Shown: positions 45,368 to 54,433 of the stretch, piece after piece
How the letters are laid out: every line of letters starts with the position of its first letter
Position numbering within the stretch: the stretch's first letter is position 1
Assembly: GCF_013522725.1 (NCBI RefSeq)
Contig: NZ_JAAMRF010000003.1
Coordinates: forward strand, 434,001 to 498,000
Length of the DNA stretch: 64,000 bases
Direction: 5' to 3'
DNA from: Stutzerimonas azotifigens
GTDB lineage: Bacteria > Pseudomonadota > Gammaproteobacteria > Pseudomonadales > Pseudomonadaceae
The notes under the pieces: model-generated
The model's input: the letters and a program-made list of their open reading frames with translations, nothing else
What the model was told of the DNA's origin: nothing
Database searches by the model: none
Program-made: the position numbers and the translations under genes

Positions 45368-45682
45368 GTGAGGCTCGAGAATAAAGTGGCGCTGGTCACC
45401 GGCAGCACCCAGGGCATCGGCCGCGATAGCGCCTGGCGCCTGGCGCAAGAAGGCGCGGATATCGTTGTCACCGGGCGCAGCGAGGATGACGGCCAGGACG
45501 CCACCGAAGAGTCGCTCCGCCAGATGGGGCGCCTGCTCGGCAACATCCCAGCCAAACGGCTCGGCCAGCCGCGCGATGTCGCCGGCGCGGTGGCGCTCCA
45601 GGTGTCGGACGATGCCGGCTACATTACCGGCACCACGCTTTTCGTCGATGGAGGTCTGCTGTGGAATTACAGCGAACAGTGA
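45368..45682 (+). pseudogene. Short-chain dehydrogenase with large internal deletion
   Basis: This 104-residue frame begins like an SDR (VRLENKVALVTGSTQGIG, nucleotide-binding TGxxxGxG at 11-18) and from about residue 55 continues with the SDR C-terminus (NIPAKRLGQPRDVAGAVALQVSDDAGYITGTTLFVDGGL). The central ~150 residues of a normal 250-260-residue SDR, including NNAG and the Ser-Tyr-Lys active site, are missing without breaking the frame. GGAG lies 6 nt before GTG 45368. It overlaps the trehalase start by 22 nt, so its translation may still matter for coupling. It cannot be an active oxidoreductase. Confidence 0.8.
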
Positions 45683-47286
45683 ATACCGAGAATCATCTGG
45701 TCGACCCGTTCGAAAAGGCCCTGCGCCAGGTCGCTGGCGCGGACACCCTGAGCCCGGCGGACCGCTACCAGGAGTTCTTCGTCGAAGTGCAGATGAAGCG
45801 CATCTTCGAAGACAGCAAGACCTTCGCCGACTGCGCGCCCAAGCGCTATCCCGAACAGATTCTCGATGCCTACCGTTCCCAGCGCGCCCGTTCGGATTTC
45901 GATCTCGCGGCCTTCGTTCACGAGCATTTCAGTGTGTTCGAGTTCGAACCGCGCGAGTTCGTCGCCGACCCGGACAACAGCCTGGAGGAACACATCGACC
46001 GGCTCTGGCCGGTACTGACGCGCTCGCCCACCGAGCATCCGTCGCGCTCTTCGCTGCTGCCGCTGCCCTATGAGTACGTGGTGCCGGGAGGGCGCTTCAC
46101 CGAGCTGTACTACTGGGATTCGTACTTCACCATGCTCGGCCTGGACGAAAGCGGACAGTGCGAGCTGATGCAGGCCATGGCCGACAACTTCGCCTACCTG
46201 ATCGACACCTACGGGCACGTGCCCAACGGCAACCGCTCCTATTACCTGAGCCGTTCGCAGCCACCGGTGTTCGCGCTGATGACCGATCTGTTCGAGGAGC
46301 ACGGCATCCGCCGCGCCAGCGATTACCTGCCGCAGCTGCGCAAGGAACATGCGTTCTGGATGGACGGCGCCGACGTGCTGCGCCCGGGCGAAGGCCATCG
46401 ACGCTGCGTGTGCATGGCCGACGGGGTGGTTCTCAACCGTTATTGGGACGACCGCGATACACCGCGCGACGAATCCTACTGGGAAGACGTGGAAACCGCT
46501 GCGCGCTCCGGCCGGCCCCCGCACCATGTGTACCTCGACCTGCGGGCCGGCGCCGAGTCCGGCTGGGACTTCAGCTCGCGTTGGCTGGACGACCCCACGG
46601 ACCTGTCCACCATTCGCACCACCCGCTTGCTGCCGGTGGACCTCAATGCCTTCCTGTACAAGCTCGAACAGCAGATCGCACGCCTTAGCGAGATCAAGGG
46701 CGACGATGAATCGGCGGTGCAATTTCGTGAGCGGGCCGAGCGCCGCCGCGAAGGCATCGACCGCTACCTGTGGAACGAGGAGGTGGGCGCTTACTTCGAT
46801 TACGACTGGCAGCGCGACGTGCAACGCGAGAACCTCACCGCCGCGACCGTGGTGCCGCTGTTCGTTCATCTCGCCACGACCGAGCAGGCGTCGAAGGTGG
46901 AGCGGATCGTGCGCGAGCGACTCCTGGCGCCTGGCGGACTCTCCACCACCGAGATCAGCGGCAGCGGCGAGCAATGGGATCGCCCCAATGGCTGGGCGCC
47001 GTTGCAGTGGATGGGCATTCGCGGGCTGCAGCAATACGGACACCACGACCTGGCCATCGAGATCGAGAAACGCTGGCTGATGATCGTCTCGGAGCTGTTC
47101 GAGCGCGAAAGCAAGCTGGTCGAAAAATACGTCCTGCGGCCCACTACCGAGCACGCCGGCGGCGGCGAATACCCCCTGCAGGACGGCTTCGGCTGGACCA
47201 ACGGCGTCACCCGCAAGCTGCTGCAGGAAGACCCCAAGCACGAAGCCCATCGGTGCAGGGCCGGGCGCTGCCGAGTAGGGACCTGA
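45661..47286 (+). CDS. Trehalase, cytoplasmic type (GH37)
   Basis: Trehalase splits trehalose into two glucoses. The 541-residue protein lacks a signal peptide, so the cytoplasmic (TreF) form is likely. Both family signatures are present: PGGRFTELYYWDSYF (around 141-155) and QWDRPNGWAPLQ (around 438-449), as is the HVPNGNRSYYLSRSQPPVF segment. GTG 45661 follows GAGG by 6 nt and lies inside the truncated SDR frame. The C-terminal tail HRCRAGRCRVGT is short and basic. The AlgU-like promoter upstream suggests a role in osmotic adaptation. Confidence 0.92.
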   Translation: MELQRTVNTENHLVDPFEKALRQVAGADTLSPADRYQEFFVEVQMKRIFEDSKTFADCAPKRYPEQILDAYRSQRARSDFDLAAFVHEHFSVFEFEPREFVADPDNSLEEHIDRLWPVLTRSPTEHPSRSSLLPLPYEYVVPGGRFTELYYWDSYFTMLGLDESGQCELMQAMADNFAYLIDTYGHVPNGNRSYYLSRSQPPVFALMTDLFEEHGIRRASDYLPQLRKEHAFWMDGADVLRPGEGHRRCVCMADGVVLNRYWDDRDTPRDESYWEDVETAARSGRPPHHVYLDLRAGAESGWDFSSRWLDDPTDLSTIRTTRLLPVDLNAFLYKLEQQIARLSEIKGDDESAVQFRERAERRREGIDRYLWNEEVGAYFDYDWQRDVQRENLTAATVVPLFVHLATTEQASKVERIVRERLLAPGGLSTTEISGSGEQWDRPNGWAPLQWMGIRGLQQYGHHDLAIEIEKRWLMIVSELFERESKLVEKYVLRPTTEHAGGGEYPLQDGFGWTNGVTRKLLQEDPKHEAHRCRAGRCRVGT

Positions 47287-47567
47287 GGCGCTTCGCCCAG
47301 CCATCACAGCCGCCTCTCCCAGGTCGTATCCTGCCCGCTCCGCAGGTCACGCAGCGGGGCCGGCCGACACGATCGGAATCGGCCTCGTTCCGTTGCGGGA
47401 GTCGCCTGTCCCGGGCGTCTAGCTGCCCGCTTAGGGGCGACGATAGGCCGCAGGCCGCGCTCATGATTTGCCCCAATCGGCCGATCTCCTGATTGGACCC
47501 GAATGCCGCCGCAACCATAGTTGGCATGGACGAATGACTCCCCCTGTGCTCCCGAAGGAAGGCCGCT

Positions 47568-49213
47568 ATGCGCCTCGACTCTCTGACTCTGAAAAGCCGG
47601 TTGATCATTGCCGTGGCGATTCCCTGCATCGCCTTGATTCTGGTGGCGGTGACCAGCCTGAACAGCATGTCCACCATGCAGCGGGAGGCCAGTGCGCTAT
47701 ACCTCAATACCTCGGCGCCGATGCGCGCGATGGCCGAAGCCGCGTCACGCATTCCGCGTATGCGCGTGGGCATCGACATGATGCTGTTGCAGGAGACCGG
47801 CCTGCGTGACGAACGGGGGTCAAGACCCGTGTCCAGGAGTCGCTCAACGAGGACATACCCGAGATGCGCGAGGCCATGCGCCGCGCGGTCGAAGCCCAGG
47901 TCAACCCGGAGCGCAAGGCACAGGCGCAGCGCTTGTTCGATCAGTTCGAAAGCATGGTGAGTGCCGAGTTGACGCCTCTGCTTCGGGCTCTCGATGGCGG
48001 CGATATGGCCCGTGCCCAGCAGATCTACCGTGACCAGTACGCCAAGAGCTACGGCGTGATGCGCCAGGGTGCCAACGAGTTGCTCGACGGTCTGCTGGTG
48101 CAGGCCGAACAGCAGAACCAGCGCAGCAACGAGAGCTATGCCAACGGTCGCAGCCGTCAACTGACAATCATCGCCTTTGGCCTGCTGGTCTCCTTCATCA
48201 CGGCCTGGCTGATCGTCGCCAACCTGCGCCGACGCGTTTCCATTCTTCAGAACAAGCTGGGCAATGCGGCCGAGAACCTGGCGCTGAACACCCGTATCGA
48301 ACTGCCCGGCCAGGACGAGCTGAGCGGCATCGCCAGCAGCTTCAATCTCTTCATCGACAAGATCCATCGCACCATGGAGCAACTCGCCGGCAATTCGCGC
48401 CAGCTCTCGGCCATGGCCCGCGAAGTGGCCGAGCGAGCCCGCCTGACCCAAAGCAACTGCGCCGCGCAGAGCGATCGCACGGTGCAGGTCGCTACCGCGA
48501 TCAACGAGCTCGGCTCGACCGTCAATGAAATTGCCAGCAACGCGGAAAATGCCGCCCATGTGGCACGCGAAGCCAGCGGCCACGCCAGCGAAGGTCGCGA
48601 GGTGGTGGACCAGGCCCACCAGCAGATCGACACGCTCAGCGGCGAACTGCAACAGGCCTCCCAGGTGGTCGAGGCGCTGGCGGGGCAGATCAACGCGATC
48701 AGCTCGACCCTCAACACCATCCGCAGCATTTCCGAGCAGACCAACCTGCTGGCGTTGAACGCCGCCATCGAGGCCGCGCGTGCCGGCGAGCAGGGCCGCG
48801 GCTTCGCCGTGGTGGCCGACGAGGTGCGCACCCTGGCCAGCCGCTCGGGCGCCTCGACCGAAGAGATCCAGCAAGTGATCGACCGCCTGCAGAACGAATC
48901 CCGCGCCGCGGTGGAAGTCATGGCCAGGGGCCGTCAGCAGAGCCAGCGGGTGGTGGAATACGCCGGCAAGGCCTCCGCCGCCCTGGAACAGATCAACGAC
49001 CATATCGGCCAGATCAGCGACCAGAACATCCAGGTCGCCACCGCGACGGAGGAGCAGTCCTGTGTGGTCGAGGAGATCAACCGCAACGTCGAGGGGATCA
49101 ACCACTTCACCCAGGAAACCGCGCAGATCGCCGACCAACTCAACCAGTCCAGCACCAGCCTGCAGAGCTTGTCGACGCAGCTCGACGAGCTGGTTGCACA
49201 CTTCAAGCTGTAA
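47568..49213 (+). pseudogene. Methyl-accepting chemotaxis protein, frameshifted at a G-run
   Basis: ATG 47568 (after GAAGGAAGG) encodes an MCP N-terminus with a helix at about 12-30, then reads out of frame near 47819. The correct frame continues from [21 protein letters not shown] and covers the second helix ([22 protein letters not shown]), HAMP and the signalling hairpin ([35 protein letters not shown]). Inserting one G into the GGGGG at 47815-47819 would restore a ~548-residue receptor with a four-helix-bundle type sensor. It may be a real inactive allele, a phase switch, or a sequencing error. Confidence 0.85.
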
Positions 49214-49314
49214 GGCGCCGCAAGGGGGGCAGGTTTAGCCGCTACCGCTCCGGTAACCGGGATGAATCTGTCGGCCCCGCATGGACAGTCGTTGCCGACC
49301 GGCCCTGCGGCGCG

Positions 49315-50223
49315 CTAGGACGCGTCGGCGAAACGCTCGGCATACAGATCGACCACCCAGTCGACGAACACCTTCACCCGGTGCGAGCGTTGACGGTGGT
49401 AGGGGTAGAGCACGGACACCGGAAGGCCTGGGCTCGGCCAATCGGCGAGCACTTCCACCAGCTCTCCTGACCGCAGATGAGGCTCCACCCGGAAGCGCGG
49501 CAGCTGGATCAGGCCGCAGCCATTGAGTGCGCAGGTCGTATAGCACTCCGCGTCGTTCACGGTGATCCAGCTCTGCGGTTCGAATTCCGTGGGTTCATCG
49601 TCGACCAACAGGGTCAGCGGGTAGCGAATGTCATGGTTGCTGCTGAAGAAGCCCACGACCTGGTGTTCGCTCAGCTCGCTCGGGTGTGTGGGGGTGCCGA
49701 AGCGGGCGAGGTAGTCGGGGCTTGCGCAGATCACTTCCGGCATCAGGGCCAGGCGTCTGGCGACCAGTGAGGAATCTCGCGGGTTGCCCGCCCGGACCAC
49801 GCAATCGATCCCCTCGCGCACCAGGTCGACCAGGCGGTCGCCGCTGCTGATGGCCAGGTCTATCTCGGGGTAGCGCTCCCGGAATGCCTGGATGTTGGGC
49901 AGGATGATGCGCGTAGCGTGGGAGCCGTGCAGGTCGAGGCGCAAGGTGCCTCTCGGGTTGCCGGCCAAGGTGCTGAGCGAGGACTCGGCATCGTCCAGTT
50001 CGCTGAGAATCTGCTTGCAACGCTCGTAGTAGGCCTGCCCGTCACGGGTGGGCTTGACCTGTCGTGTCGTGCGTTCCAGCAGCCGTGCGCCAAGCCGGGC
50101 CTCGAGGATCTTGATCGCCTGGGTGGCGGTGGCTCGGGGTAGGTTCAGCTCGCCAGCGGCCCGGGTGAAGCTGCCGAGTTCGACGATGCGGATAAATAGG
50201 TTCAGCGTGTCCAGCCGGTCCAT
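49315..50223 (-). CDS. LysR family transcriptional regulator
   Basis: The 302-residue protein has the N-terminal winged helix-turn-helix (LDTLNLFIRIVELGSFTRAAGELNLPRATATQAIKILEARLGARLLER) and a LysR substrate-binding domain. ATG 50223 is the family start; the open frame extends 31 codons upstream into the promoter region. It is divergent from the DUF1097-DoxX pair with 122 bp between, the usual arrangement for a LysR protein and its target. The effector is unknown. Confidence 0.92.
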   Translation of the reverse strand: MDRLDTLNLFIRIVELGSFTRAAGELNLPRATATQAIKILEARLGARLLERTTRQVKPTRDGQAYYERCKQILSELDDAESSLSTLAGNPRGTLRLDLHGSHATRIILPNIQAFRERYPEIDLAISSGDRLVDLVREGIDCVVRAGNPRDSSLVARRLALMPEVICASPDYLARFGTPTHPSELSEHQVVGFFSSNHDIRYPLTLLVDDEPTEFEPQSWITVNDAECYTTCALNGCGLIQLPRFRVEPHLRSGELVEVLADWPSPGLPVSVLYPYHRQRSHRVKVFVDWVVDLYAERFADAS

Positions 50224-50345
50224 GCGCCTTATCCATTGTTCAGGGTGCCGGAATAGTCTTAACAACCCGGCGACGATTATCCAACCGTCTTCGCCTTCCA
50301 CAATCGACCTGCCCACTTCTCGGGCACGTCTTATGGAGGTGAAGC

Positions 50346-50852
50346 ATGACCCTGGCCATTCCCAACCATTTCAAGTTGACCCTTGGCGAGTCCGCCGTCG
50401 CCGCGCTTGCCGCGAGTTTTTGCGTGCTCATCGTCGAGCTGCCCATCTGGGCCATGTTCATCGGTTGGATTTCCTTTTTCACCCGCGCGCCAGGAGTGCG
50501 CCAGGGCGCTATCAATCTGGCCTGTACCCTGGCGGGGCTCATGTTGGGAATGGCGGCGGCTGTTGCGACGACGGTGCTGTCGCCTGCGCTGGGTGCGTTG
50601 ACCGTGGTGCCGGTGGTCTTCGTGGTCGCAGTCCTGGTGCTGTCGACGCGGCGCTTTCCGATCTTCAACAACCTGCTCGCGTTCTTTCTCGGCCTGGTCA
50701 GCTATTTCGCCTCGCATCTTCCACCTACGTTCGTGACCTTCGGCGAGTTGGGCGGTGCCGCCACGCTCGGCGCCGTGGCGGGCTTGCAGGCATCCACGCT
50801 TCACCGTCTCTGGGGCGAACACGCCCAAGGCGTATCGGAGCGGCCCTCGTGA
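50346..50852 (+). CDS. DUF1097 membrane protein
   Basis: The 168-residue inner-membrane protein has about five hydrophobic helices (for example ALAASFCVLIVELPIWAMFIGWISFF and LLGMAAAVATTVLSP-like segments) and fits DUF1097, a family including enteric YcdZ with no assigned function. GGAGGTGAAGC precedes the ATG. Its stop shares a base with the DoxX-like start (TGATG), so the two are translated together under the divergent LysR gene. Confidence 0.82.
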   Translation: MTLAIPNHFKLTLGESAVAALAASFCVLIVELPIWAMFIGWISFFTRAPGVRQGAINLACTLAGLMLGMAAAVATTVLSPALGALTVVPVVFVVAVLVLSTRRFPIFNNLLAFFLGLVSYFASHLPPTFVTFGELGGAATLGAVAGLQASTLHRLWGEHAQGVSERPS

Positions 50853-51310
50853 TGCCTTTTCGTCTGAGTGCCTTGGCAACGCCAAGCGTGGCTCGGGGTG
50901 AGCCTCTCGCCTACGCGCTGCTGCGCGTGACCTATGGGCTGGTCATGGTGACCCACGGTTTACCCAAGCTACTCGGCAGCGCGCACGGATCGATGGGCGA
51001 CCCGATGGCGGCCTCGACGCGACTGATCGAGCAGGTGCTCCACTTGCCCTTCCCAAGTGCGTTCGCCTTGATGGTCGCGCTTCTGGAAGGCATCGGAGGG
51101 CTGATGCTCGCCGCCGGGCTGGCAACCCGCGTGCTTGCGGCGCTGATGGCGATCCAGATGCTGGCCATCGTGTACATCCTGGCGCCGACGTGGGCGTGGA
51201 TTGATCGAGGCATCGAGTATCCGCTGCTGATGCTATCGCTCTCGCTCTACATCGCGCTGCGCGGGCCTGGCTTCCACTCGCTGGACCGTCGTCTGGCGGC
51301 TGCGGGCTGA
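50852..51310 (+). CDS. DoxX family membrane protein
   Basis: The 152-residue protein shows the DoxX pattern: LLRVTYGLVMVTHGLPKLLGS in the first helix, then ALMVALLEGIGGLMLAAGLATR and two further helices, ending with a short amphipathic tail. DoxX-like proteins are often linked to oxidative stress or redox quinone functions in bacteria. ATG 50852 overlaps the DUF1097 stop. A much longer upstream open frame is not coding. Confidence 0.85.
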   Translation: MPFRLSALATPSVARGEPLAYALLRVTYGLVMVTHGLPKLLGSAHGSMGDPMAASTRLIEQVLHLPFPSAFALMVALLEGIGGLMLAAGLATRVLAALMAIQMLAIVYILAPTWAWIDRGIEYPLLMLSLSLYIALRGPGFHSLDRRLAAAG

Positions 51311-51392
51311 CCGATCTGATCGGCTAGCGCCAGCCGCTTCCCTGACGGCGCGGGGCGCCTATGTCGCGCCGTCTTCAAAAAGGTACTTTTCC

Positions 51393-51650
51393 ATGGACCA
51401 TCACACCCGCTTCATTCTGTTTGCATTGCCATTGTTGCCGTTCGCAGGTCTGTCGTACGCGGATGAGCGCAGCGAGTCCGAGCGTTATCGCTATGGCGAT
51501 CGCCTGGATATCGCTCACGTGTTGCGCATCGAGCAGCCCGCCACCGCGTCCTGCGAGGTCGTAGACGAAACCATGGTCTACCTCGACAGTGATGGAGCCG
51601 AGCGTCGATTGACGGCACGGGCTCTTTCCCAGGCATGTCAGCATCACTAA
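51393..51650 (+). CDS. DUF2790 family small periplasmic protein
   Basis: The 85-residue product has a signal peptide (about 1-23, ending SYA) and the DUF2790 body YRYGDRLDIAHVLRIEQPATASCEVVDETMVYLDSDG. This family is almost restricted to Pseudomonas and its relatives and has no established function. AAAGG precedes the ATG. A strong bidirectional terminator follows directly. Confidence 0.85.
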   Translation: MDHHTRFILFALPLLPFAGLSYADERSESERYRYGDRLDIAHVLRIEQPATASCEVVDETMVYLDSDGAERRLTARALSQACQHH

Positions 51651-51654
51651 GCAA

Positions 51655-51681
51655 AAAGGCCCCTGCGAGCAGGGGCCTTTC
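51655..51681. terminator. Bidirectional terminator between DUF2790 and SDR genes
   Basis: AAAGGCCCCTG pairs with CAGGGGCCTTT, an 11-bp stem with a 4-nt loop. A-rich and T-rich ends on both sides allow it to stop transcription from either convergent gene. Confidence 0.9.
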
Positions 51682-51705
51682 TGTTATGCACGAGCTGGTC
51701 TTGGT

Positions 51706-52443
51706 TCAGGCGAAACCGCCGTTCGCCCGAATAACCTGGCTGTTGACCCAACCGCCGTCCGGCCCCGCAAGGAAGGAAACCACAGAAGCGATTTCTTCTG
51801 GCGTGCCGAGACGCTCGAGCGGCGCGAGCTGGCGGATCTGCTCGATCTGCTGGTCCGTCTTGCCGTTGAGGAACAGCTCGGTCGGGACCGGCCCTGGCGC
51901 GACGGCGTTGACGGTGATGGCGCGCCCTCGTAATTCGTTCGCGAGCACATGCACCAATCCTTCGACGCCGGCTTTCGACGCGATGTAGGGACCATACGCG
52001 GGAAACGCCTTGGCGATCACGCTGGTCGATAGCGCAATGATCCGCCCGCCCTGAGCCACATGCTGCGCGGCGAGGCCGAGCACTATGAAAGCCCCGCGCA
52101 GATTGGTGCGGATGGCCTCGTCGAACCCCTGCATGTCGAGCTCGGCGATCTTCAGGTAAGGCATGGTGCCCGCGTTGTTGACGACGACATCCAGGCGTCC
52201 GAACCGACGCGTGGCTTCTTCGAACAGCTGCTGCATGTCCGCGAGCTCCGCGACATCGCCTTGCACGGCGAAGGCCTTGCCGCCCTGTCCGGTGATCAGG
52301 CCGACCACTTCTTCGGCAGCGGCCTGGTTTCCGGCGTAATTGATCATCACCAAGAAACCATCGGCGGCGAGCCTCAGTGCGATCGCTCGGCCGATACCAC
52401 GCGACGCCCCAGTGACAATGGCAATCTTCTGGTCAGTGCTCAT
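51706..52443 (-). CDS. SDR family oxidoreductase
   Basis: The 245-residue enzyme is an intact classical SDR: NAD(P) motif TGASRGIG at 11-18, NNAG with D before it, catalytic STSVIAKAFPAYGPYIASK providing Ser, Tyr and Lys, and the C-terminal INAVAPGPV-type loop (VNAVAPGPV). Substrate unknown. It contrasts with the deleted SDR at 45368. AGGAGAACCC lies before the ATG; the gene is convergent with DUF2790. Confidence 0.92.
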   Translation of the reverse strand: MSTDQKIAIVTGASRGIGRAIALRLAADGFLVMINYAGNQAAAEEVVGLITGQGGKAFAVQGDVAELADMQQLFEEATRRFGRLDVVVNNAGTMPYLKIAELDMQGFDEAIRTNLRGAFIVLGLAAQHVAQGGRIIALSTSVIAKAFPAYGPYIASKAGVEGLVHVLANELRGRAITVNAVAPGPVPTELFLNGKTDQQIEQIRQLAPLERLGTPEEIASVVSFLAGPDGGWVNSQVIRANGGFA

Positions 52444-52653
52444 CGGGTTCTCCTGTTCAGGCGGCGGACGCCGCCTCCAAGGTTCAGTCTGTTGCGACCG
52501 TCAGCCTGGATAAAGTACGTGGCGCTGGATGAACCGTTTCTCGTGCCTGAACAATCCACCGCCATGGAACGCTTTGCGCCTGGAGCATCATCGCCGGGAT
52601 TTATCACGGGCGGCAGCCCTCTCATGTTCGTAGGACGGCCGTTTCGATAGGGG

Positions 52654-53064
52654 ATGCCTGTGGATAGTCGAGGGTTTGTCTGGGCGCATTTCAAGCTCAA
52701 TGCCGAGCAGCGCCTGCGCGGGTTCAACTTCTTCGTGCTGCTGGCGATCTTTGCCGATGGCGGCGTGCTAGCCGCATTGGAGCGGGGCTTCTCGCCGGGC
52801 CTGTTGATACTGCTCGGCGCCTTTACCGTCCTGCTGGCTGCGGTGTTCTGGCTGGTCGATGCCCGCAGCCGTCAGCTGCTGAGCATCACCATCGTGGCGC
52901 TCAAGGAAATCGAGGCCGATTTTCCCGAGAGCTACCGGCTGTTTGCCCTCGATGCGAAGGGACAGAATCCCGTCGTCAGCTATACCTTCGCCATCCGGGC
53001 GTTGCTGATTGCGCAAATGGGCTTTGGCTTGGGAGTCGTTGCGTATGGCTTCTATCAGTGGTGA
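52654..53064 (+). CDS. Membrane protein of unknown function (three hydrophobic segments)
   Basis: The 136-residue protein has a conserved-looking start (FVWAHFKLNAEQRLRGFNFFVLLAI), hydrophobic segments at about 24-42, 49-68 and 112-133, and a cytoplasmic-type stretch between. Similar AEQRL..FNFF proteins are found scattered in bacteria, some near defence genes, but no function is established. The ribosome site is weak (ATAGGGG), and a GTG two codons on is an alternative start. It lies alone between an SDR and the LEA-slipin-NfeD operon. Confidence 0.65.
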   Translation: MPVDSRGFVWAHFKLNAEQRLRGFNFFVLLAIFADGGVLAALERGFSPGLLILLGAFTVLLAAVFWLVDARSRQLLSITIVALKEIEADFPESYRLFALDAKGQNPVVSYTFAIRALLIAQMGFGLGVVAYGFYQW

Positions 53065-53141
53065 TCGCGGGTGCGAATGAAGCCGCGGTCGGCACCGCAG
53101 TTTCATTCGTCATGATTGGTCGGCAACGCGGGTGCCAAGGT

Positions 53142-53648
53142 TCAGCGATAAACCCCGCCCGTCGCGCCGGAAAGGTCGAAGGTGCCTTTTTCGGTGAAGC
53201 GCACCGTACCGAGCAATCCGCCAGCGAGCTTGCCACGCAGGACGTAGGGCACCTCCTGCATGCCGCCGGCCTCTGCGACGCCCAGGGCCTGGCGGGCTGC
53301 CGAGAAGGCGGAGATGGTCACCGGAACGGTAAGCACCGTCTCGCCGAAGCGGGAGACGCGCCCGCTCTGGTCGCTGACACCGCTGGCCAGGCGCCGGCCG
53401 TTGACCTCCAGATCCAGCGCCACGCCGTTGTAGTCGATCTCCGAATCGTTGGGGTTCTGCAGGCGCAGCTTCACAGCCAGGCGCAGCTCGAACCCTTCGC
53501 CGGGTAGCGGTTCGATACCCGCGACCTGGATATTCAGCGGGTCGCGCTGGGTGAAGGCGGCGCAGCCGCTGAGCAGGGTCAGGACGAGCAGGGCGCCGAG
53601 CAGGCTGCGGGCGCTCGAGAGGGGCTGCAGGAGGAAGCGGTAGGTCAT
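53142..53648 (-). CDS. LEA type 2 family lipoprotein
   Basis: The 168-residue product has a lipobox LLSGC (Cys29) after a basic, hydrophobic leader and then a single LEA-14 domain ([35 protein letters not shown]). Bacterial LEA2 proteins are beta-sandwich envelope proteins linked to desiccation or envelope stress. It is the last gene of a three-gene operon with slipin and NfeD, its start overlapping the slipin stop by 4 nt. Confidence 0.87.
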   Translation of the reverse strand: MTYRFLLQPLSSARSLLGALLVLTLLSGCAAFTQRDPLNIQVAGIEPLPGEGFELRLAVKLRLQNPNDSEIDYNGVALDLEVNGRRLASGVSDQSGRVSRFGETVLTVPVTISAFSAARQALGVAEAGGMQEVPYVLRGKLAGGLLGTVRFTEKGTFDLSGATGGVYR

Positions 53649-54433
53649 GGTTTGTCCGTGTCGGGAGTGGTCTTGATGGTTTTCGACGTCAGTGCGGAGA
53701 GTCCTTGCAGCAGTTCGATCGGCAGCGGGAAGACGATGGTGGAGTTCTTGTCCGCGGCGATGTTGCTCAGGGTCTGCATGTAGCGCAGCTGCATGGCGCC
53801 TGATTGCCGACCGAGCATTTCGGCGGCCTGCATCAGTTTTTCCGAGGCCTGCAGTTCGCCCTCGGCATGAATGACCTTGGCGCGGCGTTCGCGTTCGGCT
53901 TCGGCCTGCCGGGCGATAGCGCGAATCATCGATTCGTCGAGATCGACATGCTTGATCTCGACGTTGGCCACCTTGATACCCCAGGCATCGGTCTGCGCAT
54001 CGAGCACGGATTGGATGTCGTTATTGAGCTGTTCGCGCTCGGCCAGCATGTCGTCCAGGTCGTGCTTGCCGAGCACTGCGCGCAGGGTAGTCTGGGCCAA
54101 CTGGCTGGTGGCCGAGTGGTAATCCTCGACCTGAATGATCGCCTTCTGTGCGTCGACCACCCGGTAATAGACCACCGCGTTGACCTTGACCGAGACGTTG
54201 TCACGCGAAATCACGTCCTGCGTCGGTACATCGAGCACCAGGGTGCGCAGCTCCACGCGCACCATCTGTTGCAGCCCGGGGATGACCATGACCAGCCCCG
54301 GCCCCTTGACCTTCCAGAAGCGTCCGAGCTGGAACACCACGCCGCGCTCGTACTCGCGCAGGATGCGGAACGTCGAGGCGAGCAGTCCGATGATCAGGAA
54401 CGCCAGCACCACGAAACTCATTTCGAAACCCAT
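53645..54433 (-). CDS. Slipin/stomatin-like SPFH protein
   Basis: The 262-residue protein has one N-terminal membrane segment ([22 protein letters not shown]), an SPFH domain ([37 protein letters not shown]) and a C-terminal helical region ([30 protein letters not shown]). Slipins form membrane microdomain assemblies and usually pair with NfeD, as here. GGAGG lies 6 nt before the ATG. It overlaps the NfeD stop by 16 nt and the LEA start by 4 nt. Confidence 0.92.
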   Translation of the reverse strand: MGFEMSFVVLAFLIIGLLASTFRILREYERGVVFQLGRFWKVKGPGLVMVIPGLQQMVRVELRTLVLDVPTQDVISRDNVSVKVNAVVYYRVVDAQKAIIQVEDYHSATSQLAQTTLRAVLGKHDLDDMLAEREQLNNDIQSVLDAQTDAWGIKVANVEIKHVDLDESMIRAIARQAEAERERRAKVIHAEGELQASEKLMQAAEMLGRQSGAMQLRYMQTLSNIAADKNSTIVFPLPIELLQGLSALTSKTIKTTPDTDKP

